Positions 9,882 through 19,062 of a DNA stretch of 64,000 nt are shown here, piece after piece. How positions within the stretch are numbered: position 1 is the stretch's first letter; the number at the start of each line of letters is the position of its first letter. Both the position numbers and the translations under genes were made by a program. Below the pieces are notes generated by a model. It was given only the letters and a program-made list of their open reading frames with translations, was not told where the DNA came from and made no database searches. The DNA comes from Pyxidicoccus parkwaysis (GTDB taxonomy: Bacteria > Myxococcota > Myxococcia > Myxococcales > Myxococcaceae), in NCBI RefSeq assembly GCF_017301735.1, contig NZ_CP071090.1, forward strand, positions 9,538,001-9,602,000, written 5' to 3'.

Positions 9882-11822
9882 ATGGCAGGAGCCATCGACG
9901 AACTGAGCGCCTGGCTGGACGCCGCCGTTGACCCGTTCGTGGCCTGCGACGTCTCCGAGCACGTGCGCGTCCTCAACAGCGCCGCCGAGCGCCTGCTCGG
10001 CTGGAAGCGCGAGGAGCTCATCGGCCATCCCGTCACCCGCCTCTTCCCCCAGCGCCTGCACCGGTACGCGGACATGAGCCTGCTGCGCTACCTGCTCTCC
10101 CGCCGCGCCGCGCTCGGCGGCCGTCCCACCCGCGTGTTCGCACGTCGCAAGGACGGCGTGGAAGTCCTCGTGGAGCTCACCGTGGGCTCCAGCGGCCGGG
10201 GCGCGGAGGAGCGCATCGTCATCAACTTCCGTCGCCTCCACGAGGTCATCGACACCGTCAGCGAGCCCATGGAGCAGGTGCTCCCTCCAGAGGCCCCGCG
10301 CGCGTCCGAGGGCGCCAACGGCGACGCCCTCTACCGCGTCGTGGTGGAGAACGCGCCCCTGGCCATCTTCCACTTCGACAACACCCCCGTCATCACCGCG
10401 TGCAACGAGCGCTTCGTGCGCCTCATCGGCTCGCCCAAGCGCATCCTCGTGGGCCTCAACCTGCTCTCCCTCCGCGACGAGCGCATCATGCGCTGCGTGC
10501 GCAGGACGCTGTCCGGGCGCGGCTCGGACTACGAGGGCACCTACCGCTCCGTCACCGCCGGCAAGGCGACGCCCGTCCACATCCGCTTCGCGCCCTGCTT
10601 CGACGACGCGGGCCAGGTGGAAGGCGGCGTGGGCATCGTCGAGGACATCACCGAGCGGCGCCGCACCGAGCAGGAGCGCGACGAGAGCCTCGCCCGGCTC
10701 GCCACCCTCTTCCGCACCGCGCCCATCGGCCTGGGCTTCCTGGACACGGACCTGCGCTACGTGCAGGTCAACGACGTGCTCGCCGCCATCAACGGCGCCT
10801 CGCCCGAGGCCCACATGGGCCGCCTCCCGCACGAGGTGCTGGGCCCCGCCGGCTTCGAGGTGGAGAAGGCCATGCAGCGCGTGCTGGAGACGGGCGAGCC
10901 GATGGAGAAGCGCGAGACGAACACCGCGGACCTCGGGGCGCCAGGTGAGCCCCGCTGCCTCGCCGGCAGCTTCTATCCCGTGCGCACCCAGGACGGCCGC
11001 GTGCTGGGCATCGGCGTCATGATTGAGGACATCACCGACCGCAAGCTCGCCGACGAGGAGCGCGGCCGCCTGTATCGCGAGGCCCAGGAGGCCATCCGCG
11101 TGCGCGACGACTTCCTCTCCATCGCCTCGCACGAATTGAAGACGCCTCTCACCCCGCTCAGCCTCCGGCTGGCCACGCTGGAGCGGAAGCTGGAGCGCGG
11201 CGAGCACGTGGACCCGGCCACCCTGCGACATGCCCGCCAGCACCTCTTGCGCATCACCGGCCTCATCAACGACTTGCTGGACGCGTCGAGAATCGAGGCG
11301 GGCCGGCTCGCGCTGCACCCGGAGGCCACGCGGCTGGACAGCCTGGTGGAGCACGTCCTCCAGGCCATGGAGGTCCACCGCGGCAGCCACACCGTGCACT
11401 TCGAGCGGCCGCACCAGCCATTGCTCGTGCGCGCGGACCCGTACCGGCTGGAGCAGGTCATCGCCAACCTGGTGGAGAACGCGTTCAAGTACAGCCCCGA
11501 CGGCGGCACCATCCACGTGGAGTTGCACCAGCGCGGTGATGTGGCGCTGCTGTCGGTGAAGGACCCGGGCATCGGCATTCCGCCGGACCAGCAGAAGCTC
11601 CTCTTCGACCGCTACTTCCGCGCGCGCAACGTGTCCTCGCGCTCGTACGGTGGGCTGGGGCTGGGGCTCTACATCAGCCGCGACATCGTCGAGCGGCACG
11701 GCGGCCGCATCTGGGTGGAGAGCGAGGTGGGCCGGGGCTCGACGTTCTACGTCGCCCTGCCCCTCCTGGTGGGCGCCACCGCCGAGCCGCCCGTGGAGCA
11801 ACCGGACCGGCACGTCCACTGA
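9882..11822 (+). CDS. Multi-PAS hybrid-sensor-type histidine kinase (cytoplasmic)
   Basis: 646 residues from the ATG at 9882, which has GGGGAG three bases upstream (an ATG at 9855 is an alternative). Three PAS-like sensor units are visible, at about residues 5-110, 150-265 (ending VEDITERRRTE) and 270-400 (ending IEDITDRKLADEE). A HisKA domain follows with phospho-acceptor H417 in SIASHELKTPL, then an HATPase domain with NLVENAFKYS, DPGIGIP and GLGLGLYIS. There are no transmembrane helices and no receiver domain, so it is a soluble kinase whose response regulator is not in the window. The signal could be redox, oxygen or a small ligand. It stands alone on the plus strand. Confidence 0.93.
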   Translation: MAGAIDELSAWLDAAVDPFVACDVSEHVRVLNSAAERLLGWKREELIGHPVTRLFPQRLHRYADMSLLRYLLSRRAALGGRPTRVFARRKDGVEVLVELTVGSSGRGAEERIVINFRRLHEVIDTVSEPMEQVLPPEAPRASEGANGDALYRVVVENAPLAIFHFDNTPVITACNERFVRLIGSPKRILVGLNLLSLRDERIMRCVRRTLSGRGSDYEGTYRSVTAGKATPVHIRFAPCFDDAGQVEGGVGIVEDITERRRTEQERDESLARLATLFRTAPIGLGFLDTDLRYVQVNDVLAAINGASPEAHMGRLPHEVLGPAGFEVEKAMQRVLETGEPMEKRETNTADLGAPGEPRCLAGSFYPVRTQDGRVLGIGVMIEDITDRKLADEERGRLYREAQEAIRVRDDFLSIASHELKTPLTPLSLRLATLERKLERGEHVDPATLRHARQHLLRITGLINDLLDASRIEAGRLALHPEATRLDSLVEHVLQAMEVHRGSHTVHFERPHQPLLVRADPYRLEQVIANLVENAFKYSPDGGTIHVELHQRGDVALLSVKDPGIGIPPDQQKLLFDRYFRARNVSSRSYGGLGLGLYISRDIVERHGGRIWVESEVGRGSTFYVALPLLVGATAEPPVEQPDRHVH

Positions 11823-11975
11823 AGCTCCGTCACCCCATGCCTCGCAAAAAGTACAGAGCGCGGTGTCTTCCATCGGCCACCAGGACAGGGCAACCGCCTG
11901 GATTCGCACGCTTCCGGCGCTGGCATGGCGGCTGCTCTACCGCGGGATGGGAGGATTGAACCAAGGATGGGGACC

Positions 11976-12143
11976 ATGACGACGGACACGCCCGCACTGA
12001 CCCGAGACAATGAAGGTTGGATCGTCCGCGTGAAGATGGGCGGCCGAATCCAGGAGGTCCGCTGCACCACCGAGAGCCAGGCGCGCTACTTCGCGGCCGT
12101 GCTGGCCATGAACCCGCCCAAGCCCTCGAAGCTGCGCAACTAG
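11976..12143 (+). CDS. Small conserved-looking hypothetical protein (55 residues)
   Basis: A short gene starting at ATG 11976 with AAGGA eight bases upstream; an ATG at 11967 would add three residues. The product begins MTTDTPALTRDNEGWIVRV and has a compact basic beta-hairpin-like pattern (WIVRVKMGGRIQEVRC), then a helix (SQARYFAAVLAMN) and a Pro/Lys tail. There is no signal peptide. It resembles small phage-like or ribosome-associated helper proteins only in size, and I cannot assign a function. Codon use is normal for the window, which supports it as a real gene. It ends 9 bp before the DUF3616 gene and is probably co-transcribed with it. Confidence 0.65.
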   Translation: MTTDTPALTRDNEGWIVRVKMGGRIQEVRCTTESQARYFAAVLAMNPPKPSKLRN

Positions 12144-12152
12144 CCACAGCGT

Positions 12153-13253
12153 ATGGAACAGCCCCAGCTCCTGGGACGCCTGCTGCTGAAGTTCGACCAC
12201 GCGGACGCCGCGGTGCCGGAGGACTTGTCCGCCGCTGTGCGCGCTCCGGACGGCAGCGTCTGGGTGGCGTCCGACGAGCATGGGGTGCTGCACCGGCTCA
12301 GCCCCGAGGAGCCTCGCGTCTTCTCGCACCAGCAGCGCCACGACGTGGCGGGAAGGCTGGGCGTGAAGGGCGGCGAGGAGATGGACATCGAGGCGCTCGA
12401 CCTGCAGGACGGGCACCTGTGGCTCGTCGGCTCGCACAGCTCGGTGCGCAAGAAGCCCAAGGGCAAGGGCGTGGAGAAGGACCTGGCCCGGCTGGCCACC
12501 GTGCAGCACGAGCCCGCGCGCTTCCTGCTGGCGCGCCTCCCCGTCCCCCGTCATGAGAAGGCGAACGCGGCGCCGCCGGGGAATGGCAGGGGCGCGAAGA
12601 CGAAGGGCGCGGTGACGCTGGAGCCCTCCGGGGGCAGCCGGCTGGTGGAGCTGCTGCGGGAGGACGAGCACCTGGGGCCCTTCCTCGTGCCCGCGGGCGC
12701 GGGAGCTCCACCCGGGGCGCTGGCCATTCCCAGCAAGGACAACGGCCTGGACATCGAGGGGCTCGCCGTCCACGGCGACCGCATCTTCCTCGGGCTGCGC
12801 GGCCCGGTGCTGCGCGGCTGGGCGGTGCTGCTGGAGCTGGAGGTGGAGGACACCGGCCACGGCGCCCTGGAGCCGAAGCGCAAGAAGAAGGGCGGCTGGT
12901 ACCGCAAGCACTTCCTGCACCTGGACGGCCTGGGCATCCGCGAGCTGAGCCGGCACGGGAATGACTTGCTCATCCTCGCCGGGCCCACGCTGCCGCTGGA
13001 CGGCACCATCCGCCTCTACCGGCTGCGCAACGGGCTGAACCTCACCCGAAGCTCCCTGCACGAGCAGGAGCCGGGGGACTTGGAGCCGCTCTTCGACGTG
13101 CCCCGCTCGGAGAAGGCGGACCACGCGGAGGGCGTGGCCCTGTTCTCCTACTTCGACGAGGACGACTCGGTGCTCGTCGTCTACGACTCGCCCGCGAAGC
13201 AGCGCCGCTACGGACCGCACGGCGTGCTCGCGGACGTGTTCCGGCTGCCCTGA
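12153..13253 (+). CDS. DUF3616 family protein (predicted beta-propeller)
   Basis: 366 residues. It reads as a series of strand-rich blades: DLSAAVRAPDGSVWVASDE, DIEALDLQDGHLWLVGSHS, DIEGLAVHGDRIFLGLRGP and ELSRHGNDLLILAGPT. The repeated D-I/L-E-x-L and R/G-P-V-L-R-G motifs are those of DUF3616. No signal peptide is visible at the N-terminus, which is unexpected because many propellers are secreted. The family is uncharacterised, and a phytase-like or sugar-binding role cannot be deduced. It may form an operon with the 55-residue protein just upstream. It ends 9 bp before the convergent lipoprotein gene, leaving no room for a separate terminator. Confidence 0.8.
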   Translation: MEQPQLLGRLLLKFDHADAAVPEDLSAAVRAPDGSVWVASDEHGVLHRLSPEEPRVFSHQQRHDVAGRLGVKGGEEMDIEALDLQDGHLWLVGSHSSVRKKPKGKGVEKDLARLATVQHEPARFLLARLPVPRHEKANAAPPGNGRGAKTKGAVTLEPSGGSRLVELLREDEHLGPFLVPAGAGAPPGALAIPSKDNGLDIEGLAVHGDRIFLGLRGPVLRGWAVLLELEVEDTGHGALEPKRKKKGGWYRKHFLHLDGLGIRELSRHGNDLLILAGPTLPLDGTIRLYRLRNGLNLTRSSLHEQEPGDLEPLFDVPRSEKADHAEGVALFSYFDEDDSVLVVYDSPAKQRRYGPHGVLADVFRLP

Positions 13254-13262
13254 GTCACGCGC

Positions 13263-13835
13263 TCACTGCATGTACACGTTCATCTGGTAGGCGTTGTTCC
13301 ACGCCACGCGCCACGCACCCTCGTGGACGCCGGGCTGCGGGAGGATGGGGCCACCAATCTGGCCCGTCATTCCCCACGTGAAGCCGGTGTCCGTGCCGGA
13401 GTCCTGCTCCAGGTTGTCGATGTCCGTCGCAATCTTGTTGAGCAGCAGGCGCAGCTCGCGAGTGTTCTGCCCGGACACGTAGAACACGTTGCGCTGGGCC
13501 TTCACGTCGAAGCCGAAGGCCAGCCAGCTTCCGGACGGGTTGGCCGGGTCCGTGACGATGACGGTGAACGCGCTGCGCAGGTTCGAGCCCGTCGGGTACA
13601 GCGCCGTGGTGGTGTAGTTGGTGATGGGCGTGGGCGCCGTGGGCAGCCCGGCCGGCGGACCGGGGATGGAGCTGGGGCAGTAGTTGGAGATGGGCGCCGG
13701 CGGGAGGACCATCCGCGACTGGGCCTCCATCGTGCGCGACTCTCCCGATTCCATGTCGGCGAGCTCGGGGTCGACGTTGCAGGCGGCGGCGAACAGGGCG
13801 AAGGCGGCGAGCAGCGAGAAGCGGATGGACTTCAT
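13263..13835 (-). CDS. Predicted lipoprotein of unknown function
   Basis: 190 residues from the ATG 13833-13835, with GAGG eight bases upstream. A Lys-Arg N-region, a hydrophobic core (FSLLAAFALFAA) and the lipobox AAAC put the lipidated Cys at residue 19. The mature protein has a Pro/Thr-rich segment (PGPPAGLPTAPTPITNYTT) and then an alpha/beta part with a central RLLLNKIATDI helix and a Gly/Trp-rich end. I recognise no domain. It is transcribed toward the DUF3616 gene and lies 96 bp from the end of the CHAT gene on the same strand. It could be read through from the sigma/CHAT operon, so it may be a target of that sigma factor. That last point is speculation. Confidence 0.7.
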   Translation of the reverse strand: MKSIRFSLLAAFALFAAACNVDPELADMESGESRTMEAQSRMVLPPAPISNYCPSSIPGPPAGLPTAPTPITNYTTTALYPTGSNLRSAFTVIVTDPANPSGSWLAFGFDVKAQRNVFYVSGQNTRELRLLLNKIATDIDNLEQDSGTDTGFTWGMTGQIGGPILPQPGVHEGAWRVAWNNAYQMNVYMQ

Positions 13836-13931
13836 GGTGTGGACCTCGGTGTGAAGGGTGACACGTGTAGCGTTGCCGGCGCTGGGGCACCGGGGTGAGT
13901 GAGGGGAACAGCGACTGGAAGAGGGGTTGGG

Positions 13932-16900
13932 CTACTCGAAGACGACGACTGTCTTCACCCAGCTATCGGGATGCTCGGCGAGGACTCGCATGCGCTCGTC
14001 GCGGAGCGCGATGGCGGCGGACGCACCGGCGCGGATGCGCTGCATGACCTGTTCGAAGAAGGGCCCGGCTTCTGCGTCCGGGATGTTGATGGGCGAGGCG
14101 AGGACGGCGCGCGCGCCCGCTTCGGCGAAGGCGACGGGGAGGCTCCACGGCGCGTGGAGATAGGGCGCGGTCCGCGCGGCCTGACAGGCGCCGAGCACCA
14201 CCACCGGCGCGCCCTTCAGCTTCTGCCGCCGCACCTCGCCCGCGGTGAGCGCGTAGCGGCCATCCGCCTCCGGGGCCATCACCAGCAGCGACGCGTCCGA
14301 CACGCCGAGGTTGACGAGGCCGTGCGCGTGGATTTCCACCTCGGTGGCGTCCACCAACTCCGCCAGCAACCGCGACGGCGTGGCCGCGGCGCCCGTCAGC
14401 TCCACGCGGCGGGGTGAGGCGGCGCCGGCCAGCTCCCAGCTCCGCAGCCGGGGAAGGTTGAGCGACGCCGGCGCCTCCACGTCGTGCACCACCAGGGGCC
14501 GCGCGGCCGTCACCGCCGGCGCCACCCGCTTCGCGCCCGTGTGGTAGCTCCACGCCAGCTCCGGCGGCAGCAGGCCCGCCTGCCCGTGGACGGCGTACCT
14601 GGCGAAGACGCGCACGTGCTCGCAGGGCTTCAGCGCCGCCACCACCGGCGCCGGCACCAGCTTCGTCACGTCGAAGGCCGGCGAGCCGCGGCGCGCGTCG
14701 TAGTGGCCCACCAGCGCCCCGTCCGGGCCCTTCGCCACCACCAACGCGCGCTCGTCGTGCACCTCCACGCCCAGCTCGCAGCGCTCCGGCGCTCCGGCGC
14801 CGGACTCCTCCGCGAAGAGGGCGAGCGCCCCCGCCCAGTCCCCCGCACGGCCCGCGTCCAGGATGAGCGACGAGTAGCTGTACGCGCGAGCCTTCGTGGC
14901 CACCGGGTCCTCGGAGCCCAGCCGGTTGCCCTCGGCGATGGCCTGGCGCAGCAGCGCGCGGCCCGCCTCGGGCTCGCGCTCGATGACGGCGAGGCCTTCG
15001 ATGTGCGTGGCCATCACCCGCTCACCGGGGCGCAGCGTGTTGGAGGACTCCAGCTTGCGCAGGCCGTCGCGCAGCGCCTCCACGTCGCCGGGGCGCGGGT
15101 CCAGGCGGACGAGGTCCGCCTGCACGAGGGCGCCGTTGAGGAAGAAGGGCACGTCGCACGTGGGGGCCTTCGCCAGCTCCGCGCGCGCCTCCTTCGAGTG
15201 CATGGCGAAGACCTGCATCGCCGCCAGCCCCTCCTGCACCTGGCGCCGCGCGGCGCACTGGCCGTCGCGCGCGGCCTGCTCGCCCAGGTACGCCCGGGCC
15301 AGCGCGAAGGCATTGCGGTAGCGCGCCACGTTGCCCAGCACCATCAGCAGGTCCGACTGCTGCGTCCACTCCTGCGCCTGCCGCGCCCACTGGAGGCCCG
15401 CCACCGCGTGCTCGCGCGCCTCCACCAGCCGGTGCTCCTCGGCGTAGATGTGGCCGAGCACGTACTCCATCTGCGAGCAGCGGTAGTCCGCCTTCGCCGC
15501 GCGGCACTCCGGCAGCGCGCGCAGCAGCCGCGCCTCGGCGCCGGCCAGGTCGCCCCGCGCGAACTCCGCCCGGGCCGCCTCGCGCTCCGCGTTGAGCGTC
15601 AGCCACGGGTCGTTCAGCGCCTTCGCGACCTTCGTGTACTCGGGAAGCCGCGCCGGCAACTGCCCCGTCAGCGGCAGCACGCCCAGCAGGATGTCCGAGT
15701 GCTCGGAGGCGGAGAGCTCCTTCACGTACGCGTCCAGCTTCGACGCGTCGAAGGTGCCCTGAAGCACCTGGTGGAAGCGCTCCGCCAGCGGCGCGCGTCG
15801 GCGGAAGTCCATGCCGGCCACGCGGGTGGCGTAGCGCTCCATCGTGTCCACGCCGTAGTGCGCGTCCAGCACGCGGGCCAGCGGCAGCAGCGCCTTCACG
15901 CGCTCCGCGGACGGCGCGGACCACACGGCGATGTTGAACCAGTTGCGCGCCGTGCCCGGCACCGCGCGGGCCAGCGGCTCGGGGAAGGGAGTGCCCTCCA
16001 GGGCCAGCGCCCTGCCCGCCTTCTGCGCCTCGTCCCACGTGCCGCGCTGGCCGTCCAGCCGGCGGCGCAGCGCCGAGGCGCGCTCCTTCGCCTCCTCCGC
16101 CCAGCCCGGCTCACGCAAGGAAGCCACCGCGTCGAACGCGTCCGCCGCGAGCGCATCCAGCCCCAGCTCACGCAGCACCAGCGCGCGGTTCCACAGCGCC
16201 TCCGGGTGCTGCGGGTGCTTCTCCAGCACGCCGTCGAGCAGGATGAGCGCCTCCTCCAGCTCCCCCTTGGTCAGCGCCACCACCGCCTTGTCGCTGTCCA
16301 CGTCCGGCGAGGCCGGCGCGCGCTGGAGGTACTCCGCGGCCTGCTCGCCCTCGCCGCGCAGCAGGTGCCCGGTAGCCAGCCCATGGAGGTCCCCCGCCTC
16401 CTCGAGCTTCGCGAGCTGCTGCAGCGGCACCAGCTCCTTCGGACGCTCCTCGCCGGAGCGCAGCACGCCGTAGGGCCGGTGCGCACTGGCGCCGGACCAG
16501 GACAGGCGCGCTTCCATCGAGCGCGTGGGCGCCAGCGCCAGCGCGATGTGCTCCCCCTCATCCACGCCCGCGCCCGGCGAGCGCAGCACCACCACCGCGA
16601 GCACCGCCGCCAGCGAGCCCACCAGCGCGAGCCCCGCCACCCGGGCGCGCCGCTGGCTCCACGCGGGACGGAAGGCCCGCGAGGGCGCGGCCTCGCGGCG
16701 CGTGTGCAGCTCCCCCTCATGCGCGCGGTGCGCCGGCTGCGTGGGCTGCGCCGGCTTCGACTCCAGCTCGGACAGGCGGCCCCCGAGCGCCTGGAGCTGG
16801 AGGATGTCGTCGAGGTCCGCCTGGCACTGCTCGCAAGTGGCCAGGTGGACGCGGAAGGTGTCCGCCTCCTCCGGGGACAGCTCGCCGTCCGCGAAGGCGT

Positions 16901-16940
16901 GGACCTGGTCGTGGATGTCCATGGGCTCCGGCGCGCTCAT
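13932..16940 (-). CDS. Anti-sigma zinc finger - TM - TPR - CHAT protease fusion protein
   Basis: 1002 residues from the ATG 16938-16940, which overlaps the stop of the ECF sigma gene (ATGA). Residues 1-45 are a zf-HC2/ZAS anti-sigma finger with H32, C36 and C39 (HLATCEQC). A single membrane helix spans 101-119. Residues 160-650 contain TPR-like helical repeats, for example the one covering KHPQHPEALWNRALVLRELG. The C-terminal 300 residues form a CHAT caspase-like protease domain with the dyad H873 (HAHGL) and C919 (LGACQAA). Arg-rich residues before the helix predict N-terminus in and CHAT domain in the periplasm. I infer that it binds and inhibits the coupled sigma factor, with CHAT-domain proteolysis in the signalling path. 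Confidence 0.88.
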   Translation of the reverse strand: MSAPEPMDIHDQVHAFADGELSPEEADTFRVHLATCEQCQADLDDILQLQALGGRLSELESKPAQPTQPAHRAHEGELHTRREAAPSRAFRPAWSQRRARVAGLALVGSLAAVLAVVVLRSPGAGVDEGEHIALALAPTRSMEARLSWSGASAHRPYGVLRSGEERPKELVPLQQLAKLEEAGDLHGLATGHLLRGEGEQAAEYLQRAPASPDVDSDKAVVALTKGELEEALILLDGVLEKHPQHPEALWNRALVLRELGLDALAADAFDAVASLREPGWAEEAKERASALRRRLDGQRGTWDEAQKAGRALALEGTPFPEPLARAVPGTARNWFNIAVWSAPSAERVKALLPLARVLDAHYGVDTMERYATRVAGMDFRRRAPLAERFHQVLQGTFDASKLDAYVKELSASEHSDILLGVLPLTGQLPARLPEYTKVAKALNDPWLTLNAEREAARAEFARGDLAGAEARLLRALPECRAAKADYRCSQMEYVLGHIYAEEHRLVEAREHAVAGLQWARQAQEWTQQSDLLMVLGNVARYRNAFALARAYLGEQAARDGQCAARRQVQEGLAAMQVFAMHSKEARAELAKAPTCDVPFFLNGALVQADLVRLDPRPGDVEALRDGLRKLESSNTLRPGERVMATHIEGLAVIEREPEAGRALLRQAIAEGNRLGSEDPVATKARAYSYSSLILDAGRAGDWAGALALFAEESGAGAPERCELGVEVHDERALVVAKGPDGALVGHYDARRGSPAFDVTKLVPAPVVAALKPCEHVRVFARYAVHGQAGLLPPELAWSYHTGAKRVAPAVTAARPLVVHDVEAPASLNLPRLRSWELAGAASPRRVELTGAAATPSRLLAELVDATEVEIHAHGLVNLGVSDASLLVMAPEADGRYALTAGEVRRQKLKGAPVVVLGACQAARTAPYLHAPWSLPVAFAEAGARAVLASPINIPDAEAGPFFEQVMQRIRAGASAAIALRDERMRVLAEHPDSWVKTVVVFE

Positions 16941-17593
16941 GTGCCCTCCGCTTCGCCTGCGGGCGTGGGCATCAGCAGTTCCTTCAGCTTGCGGCGCGCG
17001 CGGATGAGCCGCGTGCCCACGGTGGCCTTGGGAATGCCGAGCCGCTCGGCGATTTCGATGTACGAGCGGTTCTCCAGCGCGTGCATCCGATACACCGTGC
17101 GGAACTCCTCGGGAATCTTCTCCAGCGCCTCGCGCAGCTGCTCGGGGCTGATGGAGGCCCACGCGGGGGCGGCCTCCACCTCGGGCGCGGCGAGGCGCTC
17201 CTCCAGGTCCTCCGCCGACACGTCCGCGCGGCGCTCGCGCGCGCGGGAGCGGCAGCTGTCGATGAAGAGGTGATGGAGGATGGTGAGCAGCCACGCGCGA
17301 CCGTCGGTGCCGGGCTTGTACCGGTCGAGGTTGCGCAGACCGCGCTCGAAGGTTTCCTGGACGAGGTCGCGCGCGTCGGTGGCGTTGCCGCACAGGCGCA
17401 TGGCGGTGGCGCGCAGCGACGCCTCATGCTCCCGGGCGAAGGCCGCGAACCACCGGCTGTCCAGGGTCGGCGATGAAAGGGACCTGCTTTCCACTCGGGG
17501 TGCAGGCTGACCCGTCCGCTCCGGCCCCGTCAAGCTCCGCTTGAGCAGAGAACCAGAGAACAGCGTGGATGGTTGCAGGGCGAAAGCGTCCAT
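16937..17593 (-). CDS. ECF-type RNA polymerase sigma factor
   Basis: 218 residues from the ATG 17591-17593. Sigma region 2 is clear (DLVQETFERGLRNLDRYKP then AWLLTILHHLFID), as is region 4 with its helix-turn-helix (RSYIEIAERLGIPKATVGTRLIRARRKLK). Regions 1.1 and 3 are absent, as expected for the ECF class. About 45 N-terminal residues before region 2 are Ser/Thr/Leu-rich and lineage-specific. It is the first gene of a two-gene operon and overlaps its anti-sigma-CHAT partner by 4 bp, so the two are made in fixed ratio. GGAAATTCC at about 17640-17650 (minus strand) resembles an ECF -35 element, suggesting autoregulation, but no matching -10 could be fixed. Confidence 0.93.
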   Translation of the reverse strand: MDAFALQPSTLFSGSLLKRSLTGPERTGQPAPRVESRSLSSPTLDSRWFAAFAREHEASLRATAMRLCGNATDARDLVQETFERGLRNLDRYKPGTDGRAWLLTILHHLFIDSCRSRARERRADVSAEDLEERLAAPEVEAAPAWASISPEQLREALEKIPEEFRTVYRMHALENRSYIEIAERLGIPKATVGTRLIRARRKLKELLMPTPAGEAEGT

Positions 17594-17739
17594 GGCGGTC
17601 GCTCTCTCAACGACACCCCGCCTCCATCTTCCCGAGGAGGAATTTCCGGGGGATTTTTCGCCCCCACCCCAGGCAGCCGGGCAGACGATTTCCCCCTCCT
17701 TCCAGGGACTTGCGGGCCGCACCCCGCCGCCGGGCGGGC

Positions 17740-18288
17740 CTACGCGTTGCGGCGGACGATTTCGGCGTTGAGCACGTTGGCGAAGCCCACCCAGGCCAGG
17801 TAGGGCGCCACCATCCACGCGGCCGGGCGGTCCACGTTGCGCGAGGTGGCGACATACGCGCCGATGCTCCCCAGTAGCGCGAGGTTGTCCACCAGCGCGC
17901 GGCGCGGCTGATGCTTGCCGAAGAAGAGCCAGGACCACGCGGCATTGAGGCCCAATTGCACGCCCCACAGGGTGAGCGCCTTCGAGCGCCTCGCCCCCGC
18001 GGGCGCCGTCCACACGCGCCAGCCCGAGATGGCGATGAGGCCGTACAGCACGGTCCACACCGGAGCGAACGCCTTCGACGGAGGCTGGTAGGGCGGCTTG
18101 CGCAGGCGCCTGTACCAGAGCTGGTCCGCGGAGCTCTGCCGTCCTCCCAGCAGCGCCGCGCCCACGGTGAGCGCGGTGAAGGTGCCCAGCGCCACGACCG
18201 ACTCCGTGCGCAGCGTGGGGTTGAGTGCCGTGCGCATCACCGGGCCCGGCACCGTCCGCGTCGACGGCTCCTGCGTCGTCGTCTCCAT
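17740..18288 (-). CDS. tspO: TspO/MBR family membrane protein
   Basis: 182 residues from the ATG 18286-18288, six bases after GGGAGG; an ATG six bases earlier would touch that site. The family fingerprint is intact: five hydrophobic helices, WYRRLRKPPYQPPSKAFAPVW with the characteristic Pro/Trp run, GLNAAWSWLFFG, and a final WVGFANVLNAEI. TspO proteins bind porphyrins and tetrapyrroles in the membrane and regulate stress or photosynthesis genes in other bacteria; the ligand here is unknown. About 30 N-terminal residues before the first helix are extra. It is divergent from the DUF924 gene and 146 bp from the sigma-factor gene, so it is probably its own transcript. Confidence 0.92.
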   Translation of the reverse strand: METTTQEPSTRTVPGPVMRTALNPTLRTESVVALGTFTALTVGAALLGGRQSSADQLWYRRLRKPPYQPPSKAFAPVWTVLYGLIAISGWRVWTAPAGARRSKALTLWGVQLGLNAAWSWLFFGKHQPRRALVDNLALLGSIGAYVATSRNVDRPAAWMVAPYLAWVGFANVLNAEIVRRNA

Positions 18289-18453
18289 CCGCATCCTCCC
18301 GTGGCCTCGGCCGGAAGCCCGCCGAGCGTCCGCCACTGTCCGATGGAAGGTGGTACCGGGCCCGTCCCACCGCCAGCCCGGGTGTTGGCGGTGTACAAGG
18401 GAGGTGCCCTCACGAAGCGGGAAGCACGCTCCACGAGCGGGCGGAGGTCTCAC

Positions 18454-19044
18454 ATGGCGAGCGCGGAGGAAGTCCTCGGCTTCTGGTTCGGCCAACCGCC
18501 GGACCCCATCGTCAACCCCGCCAGCGCCCGCCAGCGGGACTACTGGTTCGCGCGGAACGAGGACTTCGACGAGGCCTGCCGCCGCCGCTTCCTGGACGCG
18601 CACGAGGCCGCCATCTCCGGCGCGCTGGATGCGTGGAAGGAGGAGCCAAGGAGCTGCCTCGCGCTGGTGCTCCTGCTGGACCAGTTCCCGCGCAACCTCT
18701 TCCGGGGCACGCCCCAGGCCTTCGCCTCGGACTCGCGGGCGCGCGAGGTGGCGCGGAGCGCTCTGGCACGCGGGTTGGACCTGTCACTGCCGCCGGTGTG
18801 GCGGTGGTTCCTGTACCTGCCCTTCGAGCACAGCGAGGAGGTACACGACCAGCGGCTGGCCGTGGCCCTCTTCGAGATGCTCGCGCTCTACCACCGCGAC
18901 AGCCGCGAGCCGCTCGACTACGCCCGGCGGCACCGGGAGGTCATCGAGCGCTTCGGCCGCTTCCCCCACCGCAACGTCGCGCTGGGGCGTCCGTCCACTC
19001 CGGAGGAAGAGCGCTTCCTCCAGGAGCCGGGCTCGGCGTTCTGA
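18454..19044 (+). CDS. DUF924 family protein
   Basis: 196 residues from ATG 18454, which has GGAGG seven bases upstream. Family signatures in order are EVLGFWFGQ, RDYWFARNEDFDEACR, LALVLLLDQFPRNLFRGTP, FLYLPFEHSE and the closing HRNVALGRPSTPEEERFL. This helical protein family is TPR-like in fold and of unknown biochemical function, found in many proteobacteria. There is no signal peptide. The gene is monocistronic and faces the ferritin-like gene, with 18 bp between the stops. Nothing odd is seen in codon use or length (the usual size is about 180-200 residues). Confidence 0.9.
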   Translation: MASAEEVLGFWFGQPPDPIVNPASARQRDYWFARNEDFDEACRRRFLDAHEAAISGALDAWKEEPRSCLALVLLLDQFPRNLFRGTPQAFASDSRAREVARSALARGLDLSLPPVWRWFLYLPFEHSEEVHDQRLAVALFEMLALYHRDSREPLDYARRHREVIERFGRFPHRNVALGRPSTPEEERFLQEPGSAF

Positions 19045-19062
19045 CCGCCGCGCTGACGCGGG

